Part shown: one piece after another, positions 11,575 through 25,522 of the stretch | Layout: every line of letters begins with the position of its first letter | Position numbering within the stretch: the first letter of the stretch is position 1 | Assembly: GCA_948329865.1 (NCBI GenBank) | Contig: OX415249.1 | Coordinates: 7,934,001-7,998,000 of the forward strand | Length of the DNA: 64,000 nucleotides | Reading direction: 5' to 3' | Source of the DNA: Linaria vulgaris | Lineage: Eukaryota > Streptophyta > Magnoliopsida > Lamiales > Plantaginaceae | The notes under the pieces: model-generated | The model's input: only the letters and a program-made list of their open reading frames with translations | The model's database searches: none | What the model was told of the DNA's origin: nothing | Translations under genes and position numbers: made by a program

Positions 11575-12390
11575 GTGAAACAGTCACTTAGAATCATGCA
11601 ACGAGGCTAACAAGATGCACAAATATACAGGTAACTGAATGTGGATCTAGCACTTCAGTATACATTAAAATACAAATGGTAGCATTTCCTTGACGTAATT
11701 ATCAGAGTACAACTAACACAGAACACAGTACAACTGCAGATGGAGGATACTTTCCTTGCAAATCTCCGAAACGCTAAATACAAAATTAACAACATAACAA
11801 TAAGCATAACTATATATAACGCTATTATTTGTCTGCACTCAGTGAGATTCACGTTTCAAATTGGTACAAATATATGTTCGATATTTTTCGAAGTTTGCAT
11901 TTTATTTTTCCTTAGTAACTTAATTTTCATATATATATATACTGGTGCGATTTGCTACAAGAGGAAATTGATAGACCAACCTGTTGAGTCTGCATTTGAT
12001 TAATCAGTTTGTAAGAACTGGGAAGAGTCAGATCGAAAATATGAAGGGGTTCGAATATGGGAACGTTATTTTTTTGAATATGGCTGAACGTTATTGTAAG
12101 AAATATAGATTTGTTTTCTTATTTAATTTATTAAAGTAACTGTCACGAAAGAATGAATAAGGGCCTTGATCCATGCTTCATGGTCTATGGTCCAGTCCAG
12201 TGTATTGATTTAATTTTGTAAAAGTTGTATGAATCAGTACTACTCTACTGGACACAAAACTGAGCTATTAATTATGGATAAAATTAATAATAGATAATAT
12301 GATCATTACTTCTATTAACAATTTAAACGAAAAATATAAAGGAGATGAAGTTAATCATTTTAATGTAAAGTTCCTTACGCTCCGAATCTG
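11575..12390. other. Intergenic, AT-rich
   Basis: No supported gene. Short open frames here lack homology and codon structure. Confidence 0.5.
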
Positions 12391-12866
12391 TCCAGCTGAT
12401 TGTTTACATTCAAACGTTTGATCTTGTGTTTAATTAACAAACATATATTTTGTTAATTTTAAGTGGCAAAACCTGATAAACATTATGTTGGTATAATTAC
12501 TTTGTTTCGAAGAAATAAAGTGACCCCATGTTCTTTTAGTTTTAAATTGAAAATAATTACACCTTCTTATCACGAGTATATAATTCACACGACTGCAAAT
12601 TAAAGAAACTACAAAAGAGTACGTTAGGGGTAATTTGGTCTTCTAAAGGATAAAAATATTTATATGAACCAACAAATTATGTATAGATGGATTTTAACTT
12701 TTTGCCAACTAATCATTAATGGGCATTTATCACTAATTAAATAGCACATGGATTTTTGCCAAATTAGACAAACACAACACACGATGGTATTTGCATAAAA
12801 TCAATAAATATTGTTAATGCTCGGGGGGAAACGAATTACATTCACAAAACCACATTTATATTGGTG

Positions 12867-12868
<2 letters not shown>

Positions 12869-12902
<34 letters not shown>
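12869..12902. repeat. (TA)n microsatellite in the promoter flank of copy A
   Basis: The TA run is also present, with one interruption, at the matching place of copy B (40198-40241). Confidence 0.9.
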
Positions 12903-12906
<4 letters not shown>

Positions 12907-13194
12907 AGAATGAAAAAGTAAGTAATACATGCATCATGCATGCAATACTTTCTTCTTTGAAATTAATGAAATTTAATTTCTAGGTCGCCATCTTTTTGTT
13001 CTTTTTTACCTCACACCCAACAATTTGGTCGTGACATGATACATTAAAAATACAACCACCACTTTTAAAAAAAAAATGATTTATTTCGTTAACTTTAAAG
13101 TAGCCTACCATTTCTCATATAATAAATTATATAACTATGAAAGTACTATATTTCGTCCCAGGATTCATTAACTTTCTTATGGCATGTATCCAGC

Positions 13195-13202
13195 TATATA
13201 AG
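13195..13202 (+). promoter_or_regulatory. Candidate TATA box of beta-galactosidase A
   Basis: TATATAAG lies about 220 bp before the ATG and is kept in copy B at 40537-40544. Position and conservation fit a core promoter, but the transcription start is not known. Confidence 0.4.
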
Positions 13203-13424
13203 TCATCTAGCTAATTCCTTTTATTCCTAACAGAACAAGCTACTATCGAGTCTTATTTAGTCATAAATATTACATGAATCTTATTTCAAATTTCGTACAT
13301 CACTTAGCGTATAAAGTATAAACCACCTCGCTCAATTTAGAATTAAGCTTTTTTGTTCAAATTTCTTTGCTTTAAAGGTCACTACAAATCCCATTAGTCA
13401 TTTTATAGATTTTTTCATTAAGAA

Positions 13425-15307
13425 ATGGTGGTGATGAGAGAGTGCTCGTGGTGGTTCGGAGTACTATTCGCGGCGGTTAGTATAAGCGTCACAAATGGTG
13501 CAAATGTGACGTATGATGGAAGATCGCTTATTATTGATGACAAACGGCAGCTCTTGTTCTCTGGTTCAATTCATTATCCAAGAAGTACACCTGATGTAAG
13601 TGTTCTAAAGCTCTTTCATTGTATTTTGTAAAATTCTTTTTTTTGGTTGTTGTTGTTGAATGATTTGGTGAATATTATGATATTTGGTAAAAAGAGAAAA
13701 CCATTTTAATTTGTTTGGTTATTTTTGTAATTGAAAGGATTTTAGACTTAATGACATGGTGGGTGAAGACGACAACACTCATAATATTAATTGATCAAAC
13801 TTTTTAGATTATTTTTTTTAAATTATAGAAATATGGTACAAACGGAAAGTTTAGTCCATAATAGTAGTATAAAATATGACTTCAAATTCTCAATTTTTTT
13901 TCCAAAACAGGTTAGAATAAGGATTAATAGATTAAATCTTTAGGAATTATTTGAATATTAATTGCCTATTGTGTAATGTCCTTCATATTCAAGAAGTGTC
14001 TAATAATTGTTTCAACGGTGTGAGATGTTTTTATAACTTTTACGAGATTTGTGTTGGCGTTTGATGATAAATTGTACTTACAGATGTGGCCGTCGTTAAT
14101 ATCAAAAGCCAAAAGTGGTGGACTAAACGCAATTGCTACTTACGTATTTTGGAACCTTCACGAGCCGAGACCTGGACAGGTAACCCTCTTTCTCTCCACA
14201 TACGAAGAGTCATTTTGCATTAAGCTTGCATGACACTGTAATGCATATATTTGGTAAATTATTAATATAACAAGTTTAACATTTTATAGTTTAGAAAATA
14301 TTTTCATCCTTAATTCCTTATAGTTGCTCTTATCACGTCTTTCAATCGCATAAATCCTGTCTATATATACATGTTAATTACTATGTGTGTGGTAAAATGT
14401 TTCTTCCACACGTCATACTTTATGTCTTCATCAAATTGAGAAACCACAAATCAAAACACTGACACTTATTAATTAAAAGTTAAAACACATACTTTTAACC
14501 TGATGGGCGGCGTGCGCTTCCGGATCAAAAGCTGGGAATAGACACGGTGTATTGCCATCCAAAAATCCAAACTAAAATTGTGAACTTAATTAAAGGGATC
14601 AAATATAACACGATGATTTCCTATACTACAAACTATATACACTGTTAACTAATAATATGAATGTTTACCACTATATATATGTATACATGATTTTATAGTG
14701 TTGATTAGTTTTACGTGATAATTTCAGTATGATTTCACTGGAAGACGTGACATAGTAAGGTTTATCAAGGAAATCCAAGCTCAAGGTTTACATGTTTTCC
14801 TTCGAATTGGCCCGTTTATTGAGGCTGAATGGTCATACGGGTAATTAAAAATTAAGATTTATATCTTATTTTTCATTCTATTTTCCAATTTCATGACATA
14901 AAATTTTGAACTAGCTAGACATGATTACTGTTACGTATTAGGTAGGAAAACTCTTTTAAAACCTAATTTATCTGATGTAATAATGGCCAAATTGTACTTT
15001 GATGCTCCAAATCACATAATTTTCCGGCAGTGGTTTCCCATTTTGGCTTCATGATGTCCCCAATATTGTATTCCGATCAGACAACGAACCATTCAAGGTA
15101 TCAATTTATTTTAAGATATTTGACACCTTCAATTTTATTAATTATCTTTGCTAACAAATAAAATGTGATGACTTTACAGCTTCATATGAAACAATTTATC
15201 ACAAAAATTGTTACCCTAATGAAATCGGAAAATTTATTTGCTTCACAAGGAGGTCCGATTATACTTTCGCAGGTATTGATTATTTCAACCACCTTTTGTT
15301 TATATTA

Positions 15308-15351
<44 letters not shown>

Positions 15352-18300
15352 TCATAAGAAAAAGAAGAAAAAAAATCATGTCACTTGTGCAGATTGAAAA
15401 TGAGTACCAAAACGTAGAAAAAGGCTTCCATGAGAAAGGCCCACCATATGTCATTTGGGCTGCAAAGTTGGCTGTGGGCCTAAAAACTGGTGTCCCATGG
15501 GTTATGTGCAAACAAGATGACGCTCCCGATCCAATGGTAATCTTATCGAACTTTTGTGCAAGGCCCAAATTTGATCTCGTCTCATGATCGAGTATTTTCT
15601 TCAAACTTTTATGCGATGACCGAAAATGATCGTCATCATTTGGCATCACTGGAGCTATGGATCAAAGTTTTGATCTCGACAAACTCGATATGTTAACTGT
15701 TAGATAACTTTTCATCAAGATTTACCAAAATATAGTTGTTACGATGAACTTGAGAAATATTTAAAGTTGAGTACGTAGTTGAAAAGGAAAACATTTTGAA
15801 GTTTTCGACCAAACTATTGTTGGATGATATAAGAATTGGTATAAATTTGCAGATTAATACATGCAATGGGCAAAGGTGTGGCGAAACTTTTGTTGGGCCA
15901 AATTCACCAAAAAAGCCTGCACTTTGGACAGAAAACTGGACACATCAGTAAGTTTGCCTAAAAGCTAAATTAATGTCTCTTGTCTACATAATGCCACTGC
16001 ATGACAAAGGCTCTCTTTTTTATTTTTCTCCACATGAAGCTATGACATATATGGCAATGATACAATTATCAGAACAGCAGAAGACATTGCATATCATGTT
16101 GCTTTGTTCATAGCCGCGAAAAATGGAAGCTTCATAAATTATTATATGGTAAGTTGCAAAAATTGGAGCTTTTAATTTGCTCCAACACATGAATCCATAG
16201 TGATTAGTTACGTGACATGCTTAAATATAGCTCATCGTTATAATATTTATTACATTGATACATTATTATACATTTATACAAACATCAACATTTTGTAGAA
16301 CTAATGCGTGCTATTTTTGTTTCTGTACTTAGTATCACGGAGGAACAAACTTTGGAAGGACCGGCTCAGCATTCGTACTTACTAAATATTACGATCCAGC
16401 TCCCCTGGATGAATACGGTATCACATACGGATTTACATCATATTCATATATATTATATTGAGGAATTTTAGTAACTTTGTTTATTAACTCTATGAAATTC
16501 TTTTAGGACTAATTAATCAGCCAAAATGGGGTCACCTCAAGGAGTTGCATGCAGCGGTTAACCTATGCTCACAGACACTACTTCATGGAGTACACACCAA
16601 TTTCTCTTTGGGTGCACAACAAGAAGTAGGATCTCTAATATCTTTGCTATATTACTCTTTTCATTCTGAAAGTAATTCGTATTATCAGACATTTATACAA
16701 ACACAACAAATTATACGTACCAGGCCTATGTGTCTCGAGGACATTCTGGAGAATGTGCAACATTTCTAGTGAACACGGATGGAGCAAACAACGCAAAGGT
16801 TCAGTTCCTGAACGCGACGTACCAACTCCCTCCCAAATCAATAAGCATCTTGCCAGACTGCCAAAGTGTCGCGTTTAACACGGCTAAGGCATGTATAAGA
16901 AATCAAAACTACAACTAAAACTTAAAAATAAGAGAAAATAATGATTAATCTCTGAACAGGTTAGTGCTCAAGTCAGCACAAGATCAGCGCAAATAGCTAT
17001 GAAGTTGGACTCACCAGACAAATGGCAAGAATTCATTGAAATAATTCCTGTACATAACGAGACATCGATGAGATCAAGTCGACTGTTGGAGCAGACAAAC
17101 ACCACAAAAGATGCATCTGATTATCTATGGTACACTGCCAGGTATTTCTGTATGACTAGTAAGTTTGAACATCTATAATGTTCTTGCACCAAATCATTAA
17201 ACTTCAACTTAATATTTGTTTAATTTATACAAATTGCAACGACTTGCAAATCTGTCAACATATGACTCCATGATTTGTACCGATTATTTCTAAGTAACAC
17301 CCAAAATCTATATCTAATACTATAGAATCTATTAAACTCAAATGCGGTAAAATGCCAAAAGGCCATATTGTTGTTTATACGCTTATGGATTAACTATATG
17401 CTTGTGGCAGTTATGACAAATCCAACAACTCGAAGTCTGTCCTCGTTGTAAAATCTCTTGGACATGTATTGCGTGTATTTGTCAACGGCGAAATTCTTGG
17501 TAAGAATTCACAGCAAAAGAAATGTTTTTTCTCCTAATTATTCAAGAAAATGTGAGTGTTCTTAACAACGATTCACACCCTTAGGTTCCATGCATGGGAC
17601 AAAAAGGAATTCTGGTTTCACCCTGGAGACGAATATTACTTTAGGAACTGGAGCCAACAACATCTCATTACTCAGCAATTTGGTTGGGCTACCGGTATAA
17701 CGCTTCCTTACTTCGTGTAGTTTTTCTATTAATAACTCAATTTCATTTCAACTTTCAAAGTCCATCTGAGCATATTTCAGTGAAATCATAGTTTTGTGAC
17801 TGCAAGTAAATCCAAAATTTTATTGAAAATTTTGTTCTAAATGTTAAAATGAATGTTACTACTACAAATCTTTGAAACCATTCAAATTTTGTTTGCCACT
17901 CTAGGATTCAGGGGCGCATCTCGAGCGAAAAGGTGCTGGACTGATAAGTGTGAGCATTCAAGAGAATAACGTGGTTAAAAATTTGACGGGTTGTTCATGG
18001 GGATATCAGGTGACTATTTTAATTTGTTTGATCCCACAAGCACAAAATACACTGAGAAATCCATTTGAGATGATGAAGTGTGCTTGTATCTAAAACAAAG
18101 TTAAGAACTCCTTCTATATGTTTTTGTTAACTTTGGCTTCATTTACCATATGTAAAAAAGGTTGGTTTATTGGGAGAAAAGTTACAGCTTTACACAGATG
18201 AAGGTGCAAAATGTCCACAATGGAGAAATTTTAACACCTCCTCTAAGCCACTCACATGGTACAAGGTAACAATGTGAATTTTATGTCGAACTTCCACTGA

Positions 18301-18815
18301 TTTGAACAACTATAGTAATTTAGTCTTTTTTATGACTAGATTTTTAATTAAGATCCTAAAATCACATACAAGTATTCATATTCGTCCACCTAAATAACCA
18401 TTATATTACCTCGTACCAGTCCATGTTTGATGAGCCTGAGGGTAGTGATCCTGTCGTATTAAATATGGGCTCCATGGGAAAAGGGGAAGCATGGATAAAC
18501 GGTCAGAGTATTGGTCGGTATTGGATCTCCTTTGTTAAGCCTGATGGCTCGCCTTCACAAACAAGGTAAACATTATCTGTCAACTACTTGCAGATGTTGT
18601 GAGTTGCAATCTAGTAGTTGTATTTTGCTTATATATCTCGACTAACGTCATGATCTTTTTCTGATTTTGCTTATAAAAATCTCAGGTATCACCTACCAAG
18701 ATCATTTCTGAAACCTACAGATAACCTGTTAGTCTTGTTCGAAGAAGAAACTGGCGATCCTCTTCGCATATCTGTAGAGACAGTTACTCAGTCAATTTCC
18801 AAAAGGCTTGATTGA
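13425..18815 (+). CDS. Beta-galactosidase, GH35, tandem copy A
   Basis: Eighteen exons join in frame to 707 residues: 13425-13595, 14084-14179, 14728-14840, 15031-15097, 15180-15272, 15393-15536, 15853-15947, 16040-16148, 16333-16417, 16507-16625, 16724-16888, 16960-17141, 17411-17499, 17585-17694, 17905-18009, 18161-18265, 18420-18565, 18686-18815. The protein starts with a hydrophobic signal peptide (WWFGVLFAAVSISVTNG) and then the GH35 start NVTYDGRSLIIDDKR. SQIENEY carries the predicted acid/base Glu184 and LWTENW the nucleophile Glu255; YHGGTNFGRT and the C-terminal GSMGKGEAWINGQSIGRYW are typical of plant BGALs. It resembles the BGAL6/BGAL16 group and lacks a C-terminal lectin domain. 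Such enzymes trim terminal beta-galactose from wall polysaccharides or glycoproteins in the apoplast. Intron 11 appears to be GC-AG. No break was found. Confidence 0.93.
15309..15349. repeat. (AT)n microsatellite in intron 5 of copy A
   Basis: A pure AT run absent from the matching intron of copy B. Confidence 0.9.
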
Positions 18816-20007
18816 TGATTGAAGCTGAGTGTCAGCTACAATGGCAATTTTGTGTTAATGAAAGGCAGAGATTTAGGCTTAAGTAAAATGTAACTTATCC
18901 ATGTATTTAAATAGACATGGCGTAAACTAAAGGAAGGACATAATATTTTGCATAGTAGATTGTATACATCAGGTCTTGTTTTAAATTTCTTTCTATGTTG
19001 TCTCGATGAAGTCAATGCATATTATTGAAAGAATAACAAGTACTGATTTATGAACAAAATCATCGGAAGGAATTCAACGAAAGAGAGATACACTGCTAAA
19101 TCGGAAATCTATTGATCCACGGAACATGATAGTTTAACGATAACCATTATAGATAGAACCATCAACATGAATTAAAAGAATGACAAATATATAGTGTTAA
19201 TTTGGAATCAATTGATCAACCAAAACACAATACTTTCATCACATAGGTTGCAATTAGACTACATCATACAATTTAGTCCGCTGAATCATAATAGGGTAAA
19301 CAATAAGTGCTTTAGAATTTGTCATCAAACAATCAATTTAAAGTACCAGTCACAATTGTGACAGAACAGAAGTTTACATAAAGTTTTAACTTATATATTA
19401 CTCAACTAAATGGGAATGGGAATTATGATGTTCTATTGGGTATAATTAAAGATGTCAAAATTGCATAAAGAGTATATATATATAGAGCAGATATCACTTT
19501 TCTTGCTCATTGGTGTGTACTCATTTGGGGAACTAGGAAGACTATTTACAATCTATATAGTTGAAATCCTCATTATATTATATAGAGCAGATATCGCCTA
19601 ATTAAAGCCAACTTTGTAACATAATACATATTAAATCATAAACAAGAAGTAAGAAACAAAATTATGATCCAAAATCTTAATTAAATATCCTCATTGTCAA
19701 CTTATTGTGAAAGTCAGAATAAGGATTTGTTCCTTACTAGCAAATGATATCACACATTGTTCACTGTAGAGTGTCCATAACGAATGATCAAACTAGTTAC
19801 CAAGTAAAATCTTCTGGCCACATTTCTTTATCAAACTACTGTCCATAACCTTCACATTTCTTTAAATAGAATAATTTCTAACCATGTATGATATGAGTCG
19901 TTCTGTTGTTAGCAAACAATTAAGTACGAAAATAGGATTAGACTTACTTTTGGTCATAAGCCGCTTCTCATTCGAAAGGAAAAAAAACAAAATAAATCGA
20001 AAAAAAA
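18816..20007. other. 3' flank of copy A and intergenic DNA
   Basis: Up to about 19370 it matches the downstream flank of copy B. The rest, to the Copia element, is AT-rich without recognised features. Confidence 0.6.
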
Positions 20008-20853
20008 TGTTAGGGCCGTTTTCTCTCTGATTTAGGCTCAATACGACTCGGCCCAACTAGGGTTGAAATTGATATTATTTTGTTAAATCATTAGGATAAG
20101 TTACTTTTTTAGATGGTAATTATCTTGATATTATTACTTTATCTTTATTAGATATTATTCTATCTTAAAGATTAACTTACTAGATATTAAATATATCTCC
20201 TATCTATGTATCTAGACATATTATTATGCATGTACGTCGGATATCTTTAATGATCATGCATATTCTATCAGATAATGCAAGGAGATCGGATCGAATTGCA
20301 ATAGGATTATCGGTGTGCTTATCAGATAAGGAAAGAAGATATTCTGAGGATTGCAACTGCAGATCTGGTGAAGATTCTGCCCATGCCTATATAAGGAGAA
20401 CTCGACACAACTAGAGGACATACTTTGAAAAGGATAGTTTGTGATTTCAGTCTTGTATCGAGTCAAAGTTTTTTAGTGAAGAACTTCAAATCAAAGGACC
20501 TTTGGGTAATCTTGATGTTCTTCGACTCAAATGAGTACACCAAAAATAGGTAAGGGTTAGTTATTACAAGATTTGAGTTGAAGTAAAACCTATCATTGTA
20601 ATTCTTAAGCAGGGTATTGTTTGAGTCAACATTTGGGTGCGAACTCCGTGGACCAGGACCATTTGGACCGAACCATGTAAAAACCTTGTGTTCTTTATCA
20701 CTTTATATTTAACTGACTTTTATCGCAATTGCAACAGTAAAACTAGTTTTAAAGGTTAAAGAACTCACGTTTGTCTTACTTTCAAACACAGTTGCAACTA
20801 TTGTCAAGTTCAACTGTATTTGGTTACAAGTAATATAGATCCAAGATCTTTCG
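20008..20853 (+). repeat. 5' LTR of the Sirevirus-like element
   Basis: Begins TGTTAGGGCC and ends TCTTTCG, where the canonical terminal CA has become CG. It matches 27686-28551 apart from substitutions and a 30-bp indel near 28240. TATATAAGG near 20390 is a candidate TATA box. Confidence 0.9.
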
Positions 20854-20935
20854 ATTGGTATCAGAGTGGGTCACTATATTTTACAGTGTAGATTATGGTT
20901 TAAAAGATCTTTGTTTAGTTTTTTTGTTTTTTTCT

Positions 20936-21956
20936 ATGGAGGAAATGAAGGAAGGTCTGTCGACCATAAAGCCACCGATGCTGACTGCGACCAACTACTC
21001 CTACTGGAAGAATCGGATGCGCAACTTCATCAAACAGCAGGATCAGAAGGCGTGGAAAAACATTCTGAAAGGGTGGAGTCCCCCAGTAAATGACAAGGGC
21101 AGAGTCAAATTTGAACTGGAGTGGTCTGATGTAGAGGAACTCCTTGCCAATTACAACTCTGCTACTTTAAATATCATTCTATTTCCAGTTGATTATGATT
21201 AATATAAAAGTATTGCTAATTTTGAAATTGTTAAAGATGCATGGCAGGCTATAGAAAATACTCACCAAAGAAATGCCAAGGTTCGAGCATCAAAGTTGCA
21301 ACTTCTGAATGACCAGTTTGAGTTTGTCCTTATGGAAGAAACTGATACAATTGCTCAGTTTCACTCCAAACTTAGACACCTTGCAAGTGAAGCCACCATT
21401 CTTGGTGCTGGCTTTCCAGAGTCCAGAATCGTGCTGAAACTCCTGAGGTCTCTCCCAGGAAGATTTGCAATGAAAGTCTCAGCAATTGAAGAAGCCAAGG
21501 ACATTGACACTCTACCACTTGCTGACCCCATGGGATCCCTCACCGCATGGGAAATTAAGTTCAAAAGCGAACGAGACACTATTACCAAAGGAGTGGCACT
21601 ACAGACAAATCTCCATCAAAGCAGTCCCAACACTGACTTGGTCCAATCCATGGCACTCCTCACAAAAAGGTTCAATAAAATGAGCAAACACTGGAGTAAA
21701 GGTAACCCTACTTGTATTGTTGTAAGTCCCTCTGATAATTTTAAAAAGACTTCTGCTACTAATAGACTTGACAATAAAAGGTTGGGAAAAAGGTATTCAA
21801 TGCAGGGAATGCCAAGGATTTGGACACATAAGAGCTTATTGTGCGAACCTCATGGAGAAAAATAAGAATATAACCTTACTCACATGGAGCGATGATGAGT
21901 CTAAAAATAGCGAGGAGGACATAGAAGAAGCATGGTTGTTGCAATTGAGATCCTGA
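20936..21956 (+). pseudogene. gag: gag of the Sirevirus-like element, broken
   Basis: The ATG at 20936 opens a Copia-type gag (UBN2 family: NYSYWKNRMRNFI, then FHSKLRHLASEA and LKLLRSLPGRF). One nonsense codon at 21200-21202 interrupts an otherwise continuous frame up to about 21865. A frameshift near 21780 moves the CCHC knuckle (CRECQGFGHIRAYC) into a neighbouring frame. Gag would form the virus-like particle; this copy cannot make a full-length product. Confidence 0.85.
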
Positions 21957-22491
21957 CAGAATCCGATTGCGACCCCATTGACAACGATGAAGAGGATGAT
22001 ACATTAACGGATGTGGAAGCCATGTGCAAGAGAAATTCTGAACTTGAGGCGCAATTCAAAAGCATATCATCGTTTGGAAGCCCAATCAGAATGAACAACA
22101 AGATCATGGAACTTGATAGAAAAGTTCCCTCTCTCTCCCAATGCAAAGAGGTCTTCTCTCTGAAGATCTAAAGACAGCTCTTAGGGCTAATAAAGCACTA
22201 GAAGATGTGTGTGTACTCACTCAAAAGGAGTTGTAAGCAATAATGAAAAATGTTAAGTTACTCACCCCATGTACTGACAATCTGGAGAAAGTTCTGGATA
22301 CTCAGAAAGTTCCAACTCGGAAAACTGGAGTAGGATACATTGACCCCGTCAATCCAAAGTATCTTGGAGACACTAAGATCACAATATCAAAGAAGAAATG
22401 AATACCTAGAGGAGCAGAAATTCCACTTAACTACTCTTAAATCCATCCTCCGAGCAATCAGGTACATCCCAGTTGCAATTCACATTTCACT

Positions 22492-25400
22492 GTGTCTAAC
22501 TCTGCTCCCTTTGACAAGTCTCAGAGAGGGCGGTTTATTCCAACTTACCATCGATGTGGTGTTCAAGGGCACATTAGACCATGTTGCTACCAGTTGTGGG
22601 AAGCTCAGCAACCAATTCAGAACAACCAACCTGATGTGGTCCAAAAGAAGAAAAATAAGAACCGAAAGAGGAAAGCCAAGCAGATTGCAACTCCTGTTGC
22701 ACCTAAGAAATCAGTAAAACAAGTTAGGGTTGAGAAATCACCCAAAACTCTTACCTTCCTTACTGCTTGCAAGTCTACTTCACAACGTGCTTCCTATTCT
22801 AACTCTTGGTTTTTTTATAGTGGTTGCTCCAGACACATGACAAGAGATAAGAGCATTCTAAGAAACTTCATTCATGAACGAAAAGGAGATGTGGTCTTTG
22901 GTGATGGTAACCGTGGGAAAATCTTTGGAAAGGGAACACTAAATGTGAAAGTTTTTCCTAAACTCAAGGATGTGTTTTATGTTGATGGTCTGCATGCTAA
23001 TTTAATTAGTATAAGTTAGTTGTGTGATGATGATCTCTAGGTTTGATTCACTAAAGATGAATGTGAGGTTATTGATCAATTTGAGAATCGAGTACTACAA
23101 GGACTAAGAAATGCTGAAAACTGATATACTATGACAAATTGTAAAGTTGTTATTAAATCAATGACTTGCAACTTTAGTACAGACAATCTTACAGATCTCT
23201 GGTACCAGAGATTAGGGCACATCAACTTTAAGTCTCTTACCAATCTTCATAAGATTCAAGTAGTAAGGGGACTACCAAAGCTTGGCCCTAAACTACTAAG
23301 CAAATGTGGTTCATGTCTGGAAGGTAAGCAGAAGAAAATCAGCCATGCAGTGTTGCAACATGCTCCGTCTGCAAGAATCCTTGAACTTTTTCACATGGAT
23401 CTTGTGGGGCCAATTCAGAAAGAAAGTATCTCTATTAGACGGTATATCTTTGTGTGTTGATGACTTTTCACGTTTCACTTGGGTTGTTTGCTATGTGTTA
23501 AATGATAGAGAACCAAGGGGTAAGTTCCAATCCAAATCTGACCTGGCTATCTTTGTTGGTTACTCACGCAACAGTCACTCATATCGAGGGTTTAATATAC
23601 GCACCTAAACTGTTGTGGAATCATCTAATGTTGAATTTGATGATCACAGGGGTTTTGCCTCAGGCTCCTCACAAGTCGAGATGACCGAGCTAATTGAGCT
23701 AGCTCACCACTCCAAGGATGAAGATAGCATGGTACCTGTAGCATCTGAAACCACTTCATCAATTGCAACCGAGCCAGATGCACTGATAGTTGCAACTACA
23801 CCTTAGGTCCCAGAAGTTACCACTCCTTCACAAGAGTTGGATGAGAGAGCATGTCTAGATCACCTGGAAGCACCTCCTCACATAAAGAGGAATCATCCAC
23901 CCGAAGCAGTCATTGGTGAGATTAGTGAAGGAATTGGAACTCGTGATCTTCCGAGAAAGAGGTATGACCAGATGGTACGATTTTTGAGTTACACTTTCAA
24001 AGTGAAACCTAAAAATGTGAAGGAAGCCATGTTGGAAGAAGCATGGATTGAGGCCATGCAAGAAGAATTGAATCAGTTTGAAAGAAACGATGCATGGAAA
24101 TAGTGCCAAGGCAGCCAAATGTGAACATCATTGGTACCGAGTGGATTTTCAAGAATAAGACCGATGAACTTGGAATTTTTTTTAGAAATAAAGCAAGGCT
24201 AGTTGCACAAGGATACACTTAAGTAGAAGAAGTGGACTATGATGATACATTTGCACCAGTTGCAAGACTGGAATCCATCCGTCTTTTACTTGTTGTTGCA
24301 TATGTCCTTAGATTTAAACTTTTTCAAATGGACGTCAAGAGTGCCTTTCTTAATAGATTTCTTAATGAAGAATTTTTTGTACAACAACTAAAAGAGTTCA
24401 TTGACCCACATTTTCCAACTCATGTTTTGAAACTTAAAGGAGCCCTTTACGGCCTCAAACAAGCACCTCGTGCTTGGTATGAGCGACTTACTATTCATCT
24501 TTTTGAAAAGGGTTATACTAGAGGAAGTGTTGATCGCAAATTGTTTTTCAAACATTTTGGAACTCATATTCTTATTGCACAAATCTATGTAGATGACATA
24601 ATGTTTGGCTACACATCTTCTAGTGAGTTGCAACACTTTGTCTCTGTTATGAAAGATGAATTTGAAATGGGTATGGTTGGTGAACTTACTTCCTTGGCTT
24701 ACAAGTTAAACAACAGGACGATGGAATCTTCATCTCTCAAGCCAAGTATGCCAAGAATCTTGTCAAACGATTTGGTCTTGAACATGCTAAGCCTATGAAG
24801 ACGCCCATGGGATCTACGGAGCGGCTTAGCAAGGATGAAAATTGCAACTCAGTGGATCCTAGTCTCTACCGAAGCATGATCAGAAGTCTCATTTATCTCA
24901 CTGCTAGCCGCACTGACATCTATTTCAGTGTTGGTGTGTGTGCACGATATCAGGCTGATCCAAATGAGTCACATCTCAAGGTTGTCAAACGAATTATTAG
25001 ATATATTTCTGGTACAATTGATTTTGGTCTCAGTTACAACTTTAATGATAACATCTCCCTTGTAGGATACAGTGACGCTGATTGGGCGGGTGTGCTGATG
25101 ATCGAAAAAGTACGACTGGAGGATGCGTCTATCTTGGAACCAACCTTGTCTCGTGGTTCAGTAAGAAAAAACACTCTATAACTCTTTCTACATCGGAGGC
25201 TAAATATATTGCTGCAGGTAGTAGTTGTACTCAGTTGGTCTGGATGAAGCAAATGTTGCGAGATTATGGTATTTATCAAAAAGAAATTCTACTATATTGT
25301 GATAATACAAGTGCCATAAATATTTCTGAAAATTCAGTCCAACACTCTCGCACTAAGCATATTGACATAAGATATCATTACATTAGAGAGTTGGTAGAGG

Positions 25401-25522
25401 CCAAGACTGTTGAGCTGCATCATGTATGTATTGATCTTCAACTTGCAGACATCTTTACAAAGGCTCTCAATGTTACACGATTCGAGCACCTTCGTAAGTC
25501 GTTGGGACTCTACCTTATGTGA
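22492..25522 (+). pseudogene. pol: pol of the Sirevirus-like element, broken
   Basis: In order: a CCHC-like knuckle (RCGVQGHIRPCC); the protease region, where the catalytic motif reads YSGCSRHMT instead of the usual DSG; the pre-integrase zinc-binding region (LGHINFKSL ... CGSC), whose first His position reads Tyr; an integrase core cut short after VDDFSRFTWV; the reverse transcriptase, with MDVKSAFLN, LYGLKQAPRAWY and YVDDI near 24586-24600; and RNase H, with DRKSTTGGCVY, TLSTSEAKYIA and the terminal TKALN. Several stops and frame changes separate the parts, and most of the integrase core is missing. Confidence 0.88.

Larger units (their letters stand above)
12390..19370 (+). repeat. Tandem segmental duplication, unit A (beta-galactosidase A and flanks)
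   Basis: From about 12390 (GTTTACATTCAAACGTTTGA) through the gene to about 19370 the sequence is collinear with 39720-52090. The match includes about 1 kb of promoter flank and about 500 bp of downstream flank. Unit A lacks the large insertions of unit B. Confidence 0.9.

Noticed and set aside
15305..15649. Minus-strand open frame overlapping beta-galactosidase exon 6, and its counterpart at 48052-48399
   Set aside because: Antisense shadow of a well-supported exon plus an AT microsatellite.
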